64,000 bases of DNA from an uncultured Flavobacteriaceae bacterium (lineage in GTDB: Bacteria; Bacteroidota; Bacteroidia; Flavobacteriales; Flavobacteriaceae): the NCBI GenBank assembly GCA_943787365.1, contig CALSMD010000001.1, forward strand, positions 186,001 to 250,000. The letters run 5' to 3'. The position numbers and the translations under genes were made by a program. How positions within the stretch are numbered: the stretch's first letter is position 1; every line of letters starts with the position of its first letter. Under the pieces are notes generated by a model. The model searched no databases. It saw only the letters and a program-made list of their open reading frames with translations, and was not told the origin of the DNA. Shown piece after piece: positions 36,868-45,542 of the stretch.

Positions 36868-36890
36868 GATACAACTTTAATTTAATCTAG

Positions 36891-37007
36891 GAGGCTATCT
36901 AAAAAGACTTTACTTTGTCAATCTGAACTTGTTTCAGATTCTGAAATAAACCTGCCTACCGTCAGGCAGGTTCAGAATGACAGATGTTCTACTTTTTAGA
37001 CAGCCTC
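36891..37007. repeat. Long nested inverted repeat (MITE-like) between convergent genes
   Basis: Outer 16-nt arms (36891-36906 and 36992-37007, one mismatch) enclose inner arms (GTCAATCTGAAC at 36918 and GTTCAGAATGAC at 36970) and a central CCTGCCT/AGGCAGG stem (36951-36970). The whole 117 bp can fold into one hairpin and lies between the DUF4252 and purB stops. It may serve as a bidirectional terminator or be a relic of a miniature mobile element. Confidence 0.65.
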
Positions 37008-37027
37008 TTTTAGAGTTTTTAACTCCC

Positions 37028-38371
37028 TTATATCCCTGTGTAGTTAGACGGTGTAATGGCTTTTAACTCTGTTTTAATGGAGTCACTAACTTCAAGGGTA
37101 TCAATAAAATTAGAGATCGAAGTTTTGGAAATAGCTTCGTTGGTGCGTGTCAATCCTTTCAGTGCTTCATAAGGATTTGGAAATCCTTCACGTCTTAAAA
37201 TTGTTTGAATCGCTTCTGCCACAACCGCCCAATTTTTTTCTAAATCTTCTGCAATTTTAGAAGGGTTTAATAATAATTTTTGCAATCCTTTTAAGGTCGA
37301 TTTGAAGGCGATGATGGTATGTGCAAACGGCACTCCCACATTTCTTAAAACCGTACTATCCGTTAAATCACGTTGCAATCTTGACACAGGAAGCTTGGCT
37401 GATAAATGCTCAAAAATCGCATTGGCAATTCCTAAATTCCCTTCGCTGTTTTCAAAATCAATGGGATTGACTTTATGGGGCATCGCCGAACTGCCGACTT
37501 CCCCTTCTTTAATTTTTTGTTTGAAATAATCCATAGACACATAGGTCCAGAAATCACGGTCCAAATCGATGATAATGGTGTTGATGCGTTTTAAGGCATC
37601 AAACGACGCAGCCATGTGGTCGTAATGTTCAATTTGTGTGGTTGGGAAGGAGTGGTGAAGTCCTAGTTTGTCTTTTAAAAAGTTGTTTGCAAATGCTTGC
37701 CAATCAATGTTTGGGTAAGCCACTTTATGTGCATTAAAATTTCCTGTGGCACCCCCAAATTTCGCAGCATTCGGAATCGATTTTAAAGATTCAAATTGCG
37801 CCTCTAAACGGGTTACAAACACTTGAATTTCTTTTCCTAGGCGGGTAGGTGAGGCGGGTTGCCCGTGCGTGCGTGCCAATAACGGAATTTCTTTCCAATC
37901 GTTGACCAATTCTTTTAAGCAATTTGTTAAGGTGTTGTATTCTGGGATATAGACCGCTTCAATCGCGTCTTTGATGCTTAAAGGAATGGCGGTATTGTTT
38001 ATATCTTGAGAAGTCAATCCGAAGTGAATAAACTCTTTATATTCAGAAATTTGAAGGGCATCAAATTTGTCTTTTATAAAATATTCAACTGCTTTCACAT
38101 CGTGGTTTGTAATGCTTTCAATGTCCTTAATTGCTTGTGCATCTTTGGATGAAAACTCCGTGTAAATGGCTCTTAAATCTTTAAAATGATCCGAATTGAA
38201 ATTTTTTAATTGCGGTAAAGGAATTTCACAAAGCGCAATAAAATATTCTATCTCAACTAAAACTCGGTATTTGATGAGGGATTCTTCAGAGAAAAACCCT
38301 GCCAATGCATCAGTTTTTGATCTGTAGCGACCGTCAATTGGAGAAATAGCATTTAGCATGGATATAGACAT
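37028..38371 (-). CDS. purB: Adenylosuccinate lyase
   Basis: This 447-residue lyase catalyses two steps of purine synthesis (SAICAR to AICAR, adenylosuccinate to AMP). The fumarase/aspartase superfamily signature GSSAMPHKVNPIDFENSEGN is near residue 290, and THGQPASPTRLGKE near 165 supplies the catalytic histidine. The long E. coli-like form (about 456 aa) is indicated. A HEAT-like gene lies upstream in the same direction. Confidence 0.96.
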   Translation of the reverse strand: MSISMLNAISPIDGRYRSKTDALAGFFSEESLIKYRVLVEIEYFIALCEIPLPQLKNFNSDHFKDLRAIYTEFSSKDAQAIKDIESITNHDVKAVEYFIKDKFDALQISEYKEFIHFGLTSQDINNTAIPLSIKDAIEAVYIPEYNTLTNCLKELVNDWKEIPLLARTHGQPASPTRLGKEIQVFVTRLEAQFESLKSIPNAAKFGGATGNFNAHKVAYPNIDWQAFANNFLKDKLGLHHSFPTTQIEHYDHMAASFDALKRINTIIIDLDRDFWTYVSMDYFKQKIKEGEVGSSAMPHKVNPIDFENSEGNLGIANAIFEHLSAKLPVSRLQRDLTDSTVLRNVGVPFAHTIIAFKSTLKGLQKLLLNPSKIAEDLEKNWAVVAEAIQTILRREGFPNPYEALKGLTRTNEAISKTSISNFIDTLEVSDSIKTELKAITPSNYTGI

Positions 38372-38464
38372 AGTTGTTGTATTTTTTTGAAGCTACAAAT
38401 ATAGGGCTTTTCAATCGAAGTAATTCGACTTGCTTTTAAGTTTTTAGGAACTTTTAAGTGTCAA

Positions 38465-39049
38465 TTATATAAGAAATTCATGGGTACTCAATTTAATTTG
38501 ATTCAGAATTTTTCGAGCACGTGCCTTGTATCCTGAACTTCCAGTATGATAATCCCGCTCTAAAATAATTTTTAATTCGGGGTGGATCCAAGTAAATTGA
38601 AACCCTAGCCAATATAAACTTTGCATCGCATAGGCTTTTGGCGCTATTTTATGGTCTCCTATCAGATAGTCAAAGTTCACTGCAATAATACGTTCTAAGT
38701 GAACTGGTTTTAAGCGTTGTTTTAGGGGTTTAATTTTTTTATCTAGATAATATTCAATGAGGTACTCACAGATTTTAGCGATGGGACGCACAGCTGAATC
38801 TAAATATACGTCTCCCATTTTCGATGTAAACACATCGATATACGGAAGTATGATGGAAGGATTTTTTTTGGTAACAAACTCCAAAACCCATGCAGCTCGA
38901 CAAGATATTTTTGAATCAACTTCAAACAGAATTTTTAAAAGAACTGGAATTAATTTTTGATTTTCAATCACCATTTGAGCGTATTTCGCCCTGTTTTCGC
39001 GACTGTGATTCACGTATGAAAGTTCCTTTACTAAGTTTTCGTAGGTCAT
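38465..39049 (-). CDS. Helical repeat (HEAT-like) protein next to purB
   Basis: The 194-residue protein is all-alpha in character, with repeat-like pairs such as LIPVLLKILFEVDSKISCRAAWVLEFVTKKN and PIAKICEYLIEYYL, resembling HEAT or armadillo repeats. It has no signal or membrane segment, so it is cytoplasmic. Flavobacterial homologues are often mislabelled adenylosuccinate lyase because they sit upstream of purB; nothing in the sequence supports lyase activity. Confidence 0.65.
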   Translation of the reverse strand: MTYENLVKELSYVNHSRENRAKYAQMVIENQKLIPVLLKILFEVDSKISCRAAWVLEFVTKKNPSIILPYIDVFTSKMGDVYLDSAVRPIAKICEYLIEYYLDKKIKPLKQRLKPVHLERIIAVNFDYLIGDHKIAPKAYAMQSLYWLGFQFTWIHPELKIILERDYHTGSSGYKARARKILNQIKLSTHEFLI

Positions 39050-39214
39050 AACTTAATTTTAAAAGGGTGTTGACTTCAACACAATAAGCCTTAAAAGTAA
39101 ACAAAATTTAATTCAACTCAAAACCGTCCCCAAAACGCCCACTGGGTTTTAAACTCTCAAAACTAACGCTAGTTAAACTAAATTTTAATAACTTTATACT
39201 TTAATCAAATTGTA

Positions 39215-39688
39215 ATGACTCGTAAGAAAAAAATAATAGTTGGTGTAGTGATTGTGTTTGTAATCGCACAATTTTTTCAACCGAACAAAAACCAAGGAAA
39301 TCTGGAGTCCATTGATCTTTTTTTAGTGGAAACACAAGCTCCTAAAGAAGTGAAACAAATTTTACAACAAGCCTGTTTTGATTGTCATAGCAGTTCTACA
39401 AATTATCCATGGTACAATTCGATCACCCCCGTAAATTACTGGTTAAACAGCCATATTAAAGAAGGTCAAAAACATTTTAATGTTTCCAAATGGGCCAGTT
39501 ATTCAACCAAGAAAAAAGACCATAAGCTGGAAGAATTAATAGAGGAACTTGAAGAAGGTGAGATGCCGTTGGCGTCTTATACTTGGACGCATTCGGAAGC
39601 GCAATTGACAGAAACTCAAGTGCAAATTCTTATGGATTGGGCCAGCAGCGTTCGGTCCAATTACAGTCTTCACAACGACCACGACTAA
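39215..39688 (+). CDS. Haem-binding domain protein (c-type motif, membrane anchored)
   Basis: This 157-residue protein has an N-terminal membrane segment (IIVGVVIVFVIAQFF) and one haem motif CFDCH at residues 54-58, followed by SSSTNYPWYNSITPVNYWLNSHI, the signature of the Haem_bd family. It should face the periplasm. The stop is 11 bp before the glycosyltransferase start, but a functional connection is not evident. Confidence 0.88.
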   Translation: MTRKKKIIVGVVIVFVIAQFFQPNKNQGNLESIDLFLVETQAPKEVKQILQQACFDCHSSSTNYPWYNSITPVNYWLNSHIKEGQKHFNVSKWASYSTKKKDHKLEELIEELEEGEMPLASYTWTHSEAQLTETQVQILMDWASSVRSNYSLHNDHD

Positions 39689-39699
39689 TTTTGAGCCCT

Positions 39700-40938
39700 A
39701 TGCAGTCCACCTTACTTGTAATCGGATTTGTGTATCCAGAACCCAACTCCTCGGCGGCGGGCACGCGGATGCTTCAATTGATAGAAGCCTTTCAAGCGCA
39801 AGACTATCAAATTACGTTTGCTACGACATGCAAAAAGTCAGACAATGCGTTTGATTTAGAATCCATAGGGGTGACCGTTGTTGAAATTGAACTCAACCAT
39901 TCGAGTTTTGATGTATTTATAAAAGAGTTGAATCCCGCGATAGTTCTGTTTGATCGGTTTATGACAGAAGAACAATTTGGCTGGCGTGTCAGTGAACAGT
40001 GCCCCGATGCTTTAAAGATTTTAGATACAGAAGATTTGCATTTTCTTAGAAAAGGACGTCAAAAGGCGTTCAATTCAAATCAAAAAATGGATGCTACATT
40101 TTTGACAAACGATACCGCCAAACGCGAAATTGCCAGTATTTATAGAAGTGATTTATCGCTAGTGATTTCCGAAACTGAAATGGAGATTTTAACAGTTACC
40201 TTTAAAATCGATCCTGCTATTTTGTGTTACCTCCCTTTTATGATTTCATCTGAAAATTGCGAACCCCGTACAGATTGTAAGCCCTATTCTGAGAGACGTG
40301 ATTTTGTCTCCATAGGAAATTTTTTACATCCCCCAAATTTAGATGTCGTACGGTATTTGAAAAAAGACATTTGGCCCAAAATTAAAAAAGAACTCCCAGT
40401 AGCAAAACTCCATATTTATGGCGCTTACGACACTCCAAACATCAAAGAAATGCACAATGAAAAAGAAGGGTTTTTGGTACATGGATTTGTAGAGAATGCG
40501 TTTGAGGTTTTAAATTCTGCTAAAGTTTTATTGGCACCGCTTCGTTTTGGGGCGGGTTTGAAGGGTAAACTCATTCAGGCCATGCAAACGGGAACGCCTT
40601 GTGCCATGTCGTCTGTGGCGGCGGAGGGCATGTTTGGCAGCATGAAACCCAATGGGGTTATAGAAGATACTGCCGATGCGTTTATAGCGCGTACTGTGGC
40701 GACGTATTCCAATGCCACTGAATGGGAGGGCTTTCAACAACAGGGGTTTTCCGTTCTTAAAAACAGATTTGAAAAAGCTGAACATCAAACACGATTTTTG
40801 AATCGAGTGAAAGCACTTCAGAGTAATCTCAATACCCACCGTGCTCAAAATTTCATCGGACAAATGCTCAGCCACCACCAAATGCAAAGCACAAAGTATA
40901 TGGCGCGCTGGATTGAAGCGAAGAATTCGACGCCTTAA
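39700..40938 (+). CDS. Glycosyltransferase (GT-B fold, GT4-like)
   Basis: The 412-residue protein has a GT-B layout: N-terminal MQSTLLVIGFVYPEPNSSAAG and a C-terminal nucleotide-sugar domain with FVSIGNFLHPPNLDVVRYL, HGFVENAFEVLNSAKVLLAPLRFGAGLKGKLIQAMQTGTP (E/G-rich donor site) and SSVAAEGM. The open frame extends 39 codons upstream inside the haem-binding gene; the ATG at 39700 is preferred because conserved sequence begins there. Donor and acceptor are unknown. Confidence 0.85.
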   Translation: MQSTLLVIGFVYPEPNSSAAGTRMLQLIEAFQAQDYQITFATTCKKSDNAFDLESIGVTVVEIELNHSSFDVFIKELNPAIVLFDRFMTEEQFGWRVSEQCPDALKILDTEDLHFLRKGRQKAFNSNQKMDATFLTNDTAKREIASIYRSDLSLVISETEMEILTVTFKIDPAILCYLPFMISSENCEPRTDCKPYSERRDFVSIGNFLHPPNLDVVRYLKKDIWPKIKKELPVAKLHIYGAYDTPNIKEMHNEKEGFLVHGFVENAFEVLNSAKVLLAPLRFGAGLKGKLIQAMQTGTPCAMSSVAAEGMFGSMKPNGVIEDTADAFIARTVATYSNATEWEGFQQQGFSVLKNRFEKAEHQTRFLNRVKALQSNLNTHRAQNFIGQMLSHHQMQSTKYMARWIEAKNSTP

Positions 40939-40965
40939 ATACCTGAAACCTCTCCCTTATGTTTT

Positions 40966-41006
40966 GTCATCCTGAACTTGTTTCAGGATCGTTTCAGGAT
41001 CATTTC
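40966..41006 (+). repeat. CTGAA/TTCAG palindrome upstream of the GIY-YIG gene
   Basis: GTCATCCTGAACTTGTTTCA is followed by GGATCGTTTCAGGATCATTTC, the common Bacteroidota intergenic palindrome. The same palindrome, inverted, starts each unit of the 48-bp array on the other side of the nuclease gene. Confidence 0.7.
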
Positions 41007-41057
41007 ATATCCAAAAAACCCTTATATTTACACCTAGCCCCAAACTCAACTCCAACC

Positions 41058-41381
41058 ATGCCAAAACGCTTCTATCACAACTACTGGGTATACATCCTCG
41101 CCAGCAAACCCCGCGGCATTTTATACATCGGATTCACTGGTGGAATAGACGATCGTATGGAACGTCACATGAGAAATGAAGGCAGTAAATTTACTGCAAA
41201 GTATAATGTAAAACAATTGGTGTACTTTGAAGAATTTCAATATGTATGGGATGCAATTGCTTGAGAAAAACAATTAAAAAATTGGCATAGAGAATGGAAG
41301 ATTAATTTAATTGAAGAGAGTAATCCGAATTGGGATAATTTATGGAAGCCATTAGGGGACCCTGAAACACGTTCAGGGTGA
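41058..41381 (+). pseudogene. GIY-YIG endonuclease with in-frame stop codon
   Basis: The translation MPKRFYHNYWVYILASKPRG continues through LYIGFTGGIDDRMERHM, with the GIY-YIG motif in its YVYIL...LYIGFT form. At codon 69 (41262-41264) a TGA interrupts; after it the frame continues with the conserved EKQLKNWHREWKINLIEESNPNW and ends at 41381 inside the tandem repeat. The family has Arg at the stop position, so one substitution (CGA or AGA to TGA) explains it. The truncated 68-residue product would lack the conserved C-terminal half. Intact homologues are small standalone nucleases common in Bacteroidota. Confidence 0.8.
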
Positions 41382-41549
41382 CAAGTCTGGTTGTTTTGGT
41401 TTTGCGACCCTGAAACACGTTCAGGGTGACAAGTCTGGTTGTTTTGGTTTTGCGACCCTGAAACACGTTCAGGGTGACAAGTCTGGTTGTTTTGGTTTTG
41501 CGACCCTGAAACAAGTTCAGGGTGACAAGTCTGGTTGTGTTGGTTTTGC
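41358..41549. repeat. Four tandem 48-bp repeats built on a CTGAA/TTCAG palindrome
   Basis: Units start at 41358, 41406, 41454 and 41502, each 48 bp, and begin GACCCTGAAACACGTTCAGG followed by GTGACAAGTCTGGTTG and a T/G-rich tail. The fourth unit has a few changes (ACAAG for ACACG; TGTGTT for TGTTTT). An open frame on the minus strand through the array is an artefact of the repeat. There are no variable spacers, so it is not a CRISPR array. Confidence 0.95.
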
Positions 41550-41555
41550 GACCCC

Positions 41556-42329
41556 CTACCTTTTTCTATTGCGACTCAGAATTTTATATTCTTCGTAGCA
41601 TTCGCTAATCGCATCTAATATTTGCAGGTCATTAGCAGTTCTTATGAAGTCGGCAGAGTAGTTACATTCACTGATTAGAAGGTCTAAATCAATTTTATCA
41701 ACCTGTAATAAAGCAATCAGCATTTCTCTGTCAAAACGAGACGCGAGTAAGTTTCTAATCTCATCTTGCTTTTTCATTTCTCTCAGTTTTCGCATTTCGC
41801 GAGGCTTTTTACCAAATATATTGTGTAAGAAATCAGCAGGATTAAAAATAGCCCCTAAAACTTTGGTCACCATACTTGGAGATCGGGAAGTAGATTCATA
41901 CCCACTATTAAGCCCTGAAATACTGTAACGCACATTTTGTTGAATTGGGACTTGCTTGATATCGACTTCAAGATATCCGGTAAGTTTTAGTTTATTGACA
42001 TTCACTTCTTCAAGAGCAAATGCCAATTCTGTAAGTTCAATGGTTGTAGAAGTACCATATTTGACCCAGTCATTACTGACTTTTACTTTGATCGATTTAT
42101 AGCCTAAATAGGAGAGGTGCAAGGTGTCATTGGCTTTCGCGCGAATCTCAAATTGCCCCTCAGTATTGGTAGTTGTTCCAATCACCTGATTCAGGTTGAC
42201 AATATTCACACTTTCCATGGCCCCTAAATTTTCAGCATTTACAATCTTCCCTTTGACAGTATTGTAAATTTGAGCTGTCCCAAAAAAGGGAAGCACTAGG
42301 AGTAATAAAAGTGTGAAATATGATTTCAT
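41556..42329 (-). CDS. CarboxypepD_reg-like domain protein
   Basis: This 257-residue secreted protein has a signal peptide ending FFGTAQ. A carboxypeptidase-regulatory-like beta-sandwich (VKGKIVNAENLGAMESVNIVNLNQVIGTTTNTEGQFEIRAKANDTLHLSYLGYKS) fills residues 20-100, and an uncharacterised helical C-terminus follows. The domain is the one found at the N-terminus of SusC/Oar receptors, but here there is no receptor. The ATG at 42329 is chosen at the signal peptide over an upstream in-frame codon. Confidence 0.85.
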   Translation of the reverse strand: MKSYFTLLLLLVLPFFGTAQIYNTVKGKIVNAENLGAMESVNIVNLNQVIGTTTNTEGQFEIRAKANDTLHLSYLGYKSIKVKVSNDWVKYGTSTTIELTELAFALEEVNVNKLKLTGYLEVDIKQVPIQQNVRYSISGLNSGYESTSRSPSMVTKVLGAIFNPADFLHNIFGKKPREMRKLREMKKQDEIRNLLASRFDREMLIALLQVDKIDLDLLISECNYSADFIRTANDLQILDAISECYEEYKILSRNRKR

Positions 42330-42418
42330 TTTTTCGATTAAGGATATAAAAGTAGTAAACAAATACTACACTAATATTGTCAATCTCAACTTTGACTAAT
42401 AATTAACACATTGGTTTA

Positions 42419-44257
42419 TTATCTACGGCTTTTTCTTGCTCTTGAAAAATCGCCACCACCACTTGGTTTAAAGTCTGATGAACGTCGTGGAGATCTGCTG
42501 CTAGACGAATCGCTGTCGCTTCTGCGTCCTCTACTTTCAGATTTGAACCCAGAAGAAGAACCTTTAGAACGGTCATTACGACCTCTTCCGCGGCCACCTC
42601 CGTAGCCGCCTCCACCACCAGAACGACGACCACCGCCACCACGATTGCGATCGCGACTCTTTTTTTCTGTGACTTCAACGTTGATAAAGCGTCCGTCTTG
42701 TTTGAAGTCTGTAAAGAATTCTAAGACTTTATCTTTATGAGCAGCATCCGTGTTAAAAAACGCAAAACTGTCTTTAACATCTACTTTATAAAGATCGTCT
42801 TGATTCAGTTGTAAGGTATCTCTTAAGAAATCTTTTAACTTCATCCAATCGTATCCATCTTTGCTTCCTATGTTGATAAAGAAACGCGCCGAATTGTTAT
42901 CAGAACGGTAATTATCATCGGAAGTACTTCCAGATTGTGATTTTAAATCTTTAGATTTTTTATAATAATTAAAGAAACGTGTAAATTCAGCAGAAAAGAA
43001 TTTCTTGATCAATTCATCTTTAGTAACATCTTCAAATAAACTATTGATGTCATTCAAATACGGCTCAATTTCTTGATTGATTTCTGTATCGTGAATTTTA
43101 CTAGCAAGAGCTTTCAATTGAACTTCACAAATTTCCATACCATTAGGCACTTCTTTTTTGATAAATTCTTTTTGAATGATCCGTTCGATACTTTTAATTT
43201 TTCGAACTTCACTCTTAGAAGCAATCACCATAGAAATTCCCGTTTTTCCGGCACGACCTGTTCGACCGCTTCGGTGGGTATAAATTTCTATTTCATCTGG
43301 CAATTGATAATTAATAACGTGTGTAATATCGTCCACATCAATTCCACGTGCTGCAACATCGGTTGCAACAAGCATTTGAATTTGCTTAGCTCTGAATGAC
43401 TTCATGACCACGTCACGCTGGTTTTGACTTAAATCACCATGTAAGGCACCAGCATTGTAACCATCTTCAATAAGTTGTTCCGCTACTTTTTGAGTATCTC
43501 TTTTGGTTCTACAGAATATAACTGAAAATATTTCTGGATTGGCATCGGCTAAACGCTTCAACGCTTGGTAACGATCTCTTGCTCCAACTACGAAATATTC
43601 GTGAGAAACATTTTTACTTCCCATGTTTTTGTGACCAACTGTGACTTCTGTCGGGCTGTCCATGAATTTTTTAGCAATTAAAGACACTTCTTTTGGCATG
43701 GTTGCCGAAAAGAGCCATGTGCTTTTTTCTTCTGGTGTGTAAGATAAAATTTCTGTAATATCTTCAAAGAAGCCCATGTTCAGCATCTCATCAGCCTCAT
43801 CCAAAACTGCATATTCAATTTTGGAGATATCAACCAATCGTCGGCTAATCATATCTTTCATTCTCCCTGGAGTTGCTACAATAATTTGCGCTCCTCTTTT
43901 TACTTGATTGGCTTGGTCTGTAATGCTAGCACCACCATAAATTGCAGTCACGTTAAGTCCTTTACAGTGCTTACCATACAATTTCATCTCGTTGGTAATC
44001 TGTAAACAAAGCTCTCTTGTTGGAGATAAAATAAGACCTTGAGTCGTACGACTGTTGATGTCGATTTTCTGTAGCATTGGAAATCCAAAAGCAGCTGTTT
44101 TACCAGTTCCTGTTTGTGCCAAAGCAACGAGATCTCTGTCTTCGTCTAATAATAATGGGATTGTTTTTTCTTGTACTTCACTCGGCGTTTCAAAACCTAA
44201 GTCTGTAATGGCTTGAACTAAATGATCTTCTAGTCCAAGTTCTTTGAATGCATTCAT
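42419..44257 (-). CDS. deaD: DEAD-box RNA helicase (DeaD/CsdA type)
   Basis: The 612-residue ATP-dependent RNA helicase has all superfamily 2 motifs: Q-motif, AQTGTGKTA (I), PTRELCLQI (Ia), VLDEADEM (II), FSATMP (III), ARGIDVDD (V) and HRSGRTGRAGKTG (VI). A DbpA-like RNA-binding domain lies near residues 470-560 and a Gly/Arg/Ser-rich tail follows (RGGGGRRSGGGGGYGGGRGR). It probably acts in ribosome assembly and mRNA decay, often cold-induced. The long structured leader upstream fits post-transcriptional control. Confidence 0.93.
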   Translation of the reverse strand: MNAFKELGLEDHLVQAITDLGFETPSEVQEKTIPLLLDEDRDLVALAQTGTGKTAAFGFPMLQKIDINSRTTQGLILSPTRELCLQITNEMKLYGKHCKGLNVTAIYGGASITDQANQVKRGAQIIVATPGRMKDMISRRLVDISKIEYAVLDEADEMLNMGFFEDITEILSYTPEEKSTWLFSATMPKEVSLIAKKFMDSPTEVTVGHKNMGSKNVSHEYFVVGARDRYQALKRLADANPEIFSVIFCRTKRDTQKVAEQLIEDGYNAGALHGDLSQNQRDVVMKSFRAKQIQMLVATDVAARGIDVDDITHVINYQLPDEIEIYTHRSGRTGRAGKTGISMVIASKSEVRKIKSIERIIQKEFIKKEVPNGMEICEVQLKALASKIHDTEINQEIEPYLNDINSLFEDVTKDELIKKFFSAEFTRFFNYYKKSKDLKSQSGSTSDDNYRSDNNSARFFINIGSKDGYDWMKLKDFLRDTLQLNQDDLYKVDVKDSFAFFNTDAAHKDKVLEFFTDFKQDGRFINVEVTEKKSRDRNRGGGGRRSGGGGGYGGGRGRGRNDRSKGSSSGFKSESRGRRSDSDSSSSRSPRRSSDFKPSGGGDFSRARKSRR

Positions 44258-44282
44258 TTTTTTAATTTAGTATTCGATAAAT

Positions 44283-44375
44283 TTCTAAGTGTTACTTAGA
44301 AGGGGTATCGAACATACCTAAACCAAGTTCCTTGTAACACATCCTCACCCTGAGGAATTTCAAGTTGCAAAGGTA
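44283..44375 (-). promoter_or_regulatory. Promoter and structured leader of the DEAD-box gene
   Basis: On the minus strand TACCTTTG (44368-44375) is a -7 box, which would start a leader of about 100 nt. The leader contains two perfect hairpins: CCTCA/TGAGG with a 3-nt loop (44343-44355) and TTCTAAGT/ACTTAGAA with a 3-nt loop (44283-44301). Long 5' leaders are known to control cold-shock helicase genes; this function is inferred. Confidence 0.5.
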
Positions 44376-44387
44376 ATACTAATTAAT

Positions 44388-44963
44388 TTAATGCATATTT
44401 AAATAGTTTACCAATTTTGAAACGGCTTTTCCTCGGTGTCCAATCCGATTTTTCTCAGCCAAAGAAAGTTCAGCAAAGGTCTGTTTGTAATCTGTAGGTT
44501 TAAAGATGGGGTCATAGCCAAAACCGTCCGTTCCTATTTTTTTATGGGTAATTTCTCCTTCACAAATCCCTTCAAAACTTATCAGTTTTCCTTGAAAATG
44601 TATTGCAATCACGGTTTTGAACCGTGCAGAGCGATTGTCTTTTGAATCTAATTCTGATAATAACAGATTCATATTGTCCTCTGCATTGCGTTGAGGGCCA
44701 GCATAGCGTGCAGAAAAAACTCCTGGTGCGCCATCCAAAGCAAGCACTTCCAATCCTGTGTCATCGGCAAAACAATCAAGACCATAATGTTCTTTAATAT
44801 AATCTGCTTTTTGAATGGCATTGCCCTCAATAGTATTTTGAGTTTCGGGAATGTCTTCCGTACAGCCAATTTCTTCCAGACTTACCAGTTTTATGTGGGA
44901 GGGGATCAAGGCTTGAACCTCTTTGATTTTATTGGGGTTATTGGTAGCGAATACAATATTCAT
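44388..44963 (-). CDS. rdgB: Non-canonical purine NTP pyrophosphatase (RdgB/HAM1)
   Basis: This 191-residue enzyme hydrolyses ITP, dITP and XTP to monophosphates, cleaning the nucleotide pool. Signature segments are MNIVFATNNPNKIKEVQAL, DDTGLEVLALDGAPGVFSARYAG, KTVIAIHF, TDGFGYDPIF and GHRGKAV at the C-terminus. The open frame extends 27 codons upstream, but homology starts at the ATG at 44963. It lies just downstream of rlmH in the same direction. Confidence 0.95.
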   Translation of the reverse strand: MNIVFATNNPNKIKEVQALIPSHIKLVSLEEIGCTEDIPETQNTIEGNAIQKADYIKEHYGLDCFADDTGLEVLALDGAPGVFSARYAGPQRNAEDNMNLLLSELDSKDNRSARFKTVIAIHFQGKLISFEGICEGEITHKKIGTDGFGYDPIFKPTDYKQTFAELSLAEKNRIGHRGKAVSKLVNYLNMH

Positions 44964-44979
44964 ATGTAGTGGTGTTAAA

Positions 44980-45453
44980 TTAACGGTGGTGATAAGGTTC
45001 ATTTTTGAGAATCGTAAACCCTCTGTAGAGTTGCTCAATAACAAAGAGTCGAACCATTTGATGTGAAAACGTCATTTTTGAAAGTGCCAAGGTTCCAGAT
45101 GCTTTTTGATAGACGGCTTCCGAAAACCCATAAGGCCCTCCAATCACTAGCACCAATTGTTTGATTCCTGAATTCATCTGTTTTTGAAGAAAGGAAGAAA
45201 ATCCAACAGAGTTCATTTCTTTGCCATTCTCATCCAATAATATCAATCGGTCTGTGGCATAAATTTTGCTGAGAATTAATTTACCCTCTTCTTCTTTTTG
45301 AAGTTTTTTAGATAAATTTTTACTGTTTTTCAGGTCTGGAATAATTTCAAACGAAAATCGCACATAATGCGACAATCGGTTTTGATAGACGGAAATAAGG
45401 TGGTTCAGTTCAGTTAAATCTGTTTTCCCTATGGCAATGAGTTTAATTTGCAT
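44980..45453 (-). CDS. rlmH: 23S rRNA (pseudouridine1915-N3)-methyltransferase
   Basis: The 157-residue SPOUT enzyme methylates pseudouridine 1915 of 23S rRNA. The SAM-binding knot is visible in LVIGGPYGFSEAVY and the terminal LFVIEQLYRGFTILKNEPYHH is the RlmH signature that closes the active site. Length and motifs match the family (155-160 aa). It is 16 bp upstream of rdgB and divergent from nadC. Confidence 0.95.
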   Translation of the reverse strand: MQIKLIAIGKTDLTELNHLISVYQNRLSHYVRFSFEIIPDLKNSKNLSKKLQKEEEGKLILSKIYATDRLILLDENGKEMNSVGFSSFLQKQMNSGIKQLVLVIGGPYGFSEAVYQKASGTLALSKMTFSHQMVRLFVIEQLYRGFTILKNEPYHHR

Positions 45454-45542
45454 GTCCCAAAGTTAATTTTTTTTTAAATAAGGTTTTAGAATTATGAATG
45501 TATTTGCGTTACAATTCATATTTTAGCTTCAAAGTTACAAAC

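Noticed and set aside
41302-41514. A 70-aa minus-strand frame with repeated MFQGRKTKTTRLVTL-type peptide
   Set aside because: It is a direct reading of the 48-bp tandem repeat; a unit length divisible by three keeps any frame open. No promoter or homologous protein is apparent.
41358-41549. Possible CRISPR array
   Set aside because: Units are contiguous with no variable spacers, and no cas gene is in the window.
42403-42678. Minus-strand 91-aa Val/Ala-rich frame and a plus-strand Leu/Pro-rich frame in the helicase tail
   Set aside because: Both are alternative readings of the Gly/Arg/Ser-rich tail of the DEAD-box helicase, which has clear coding support in its own frame.
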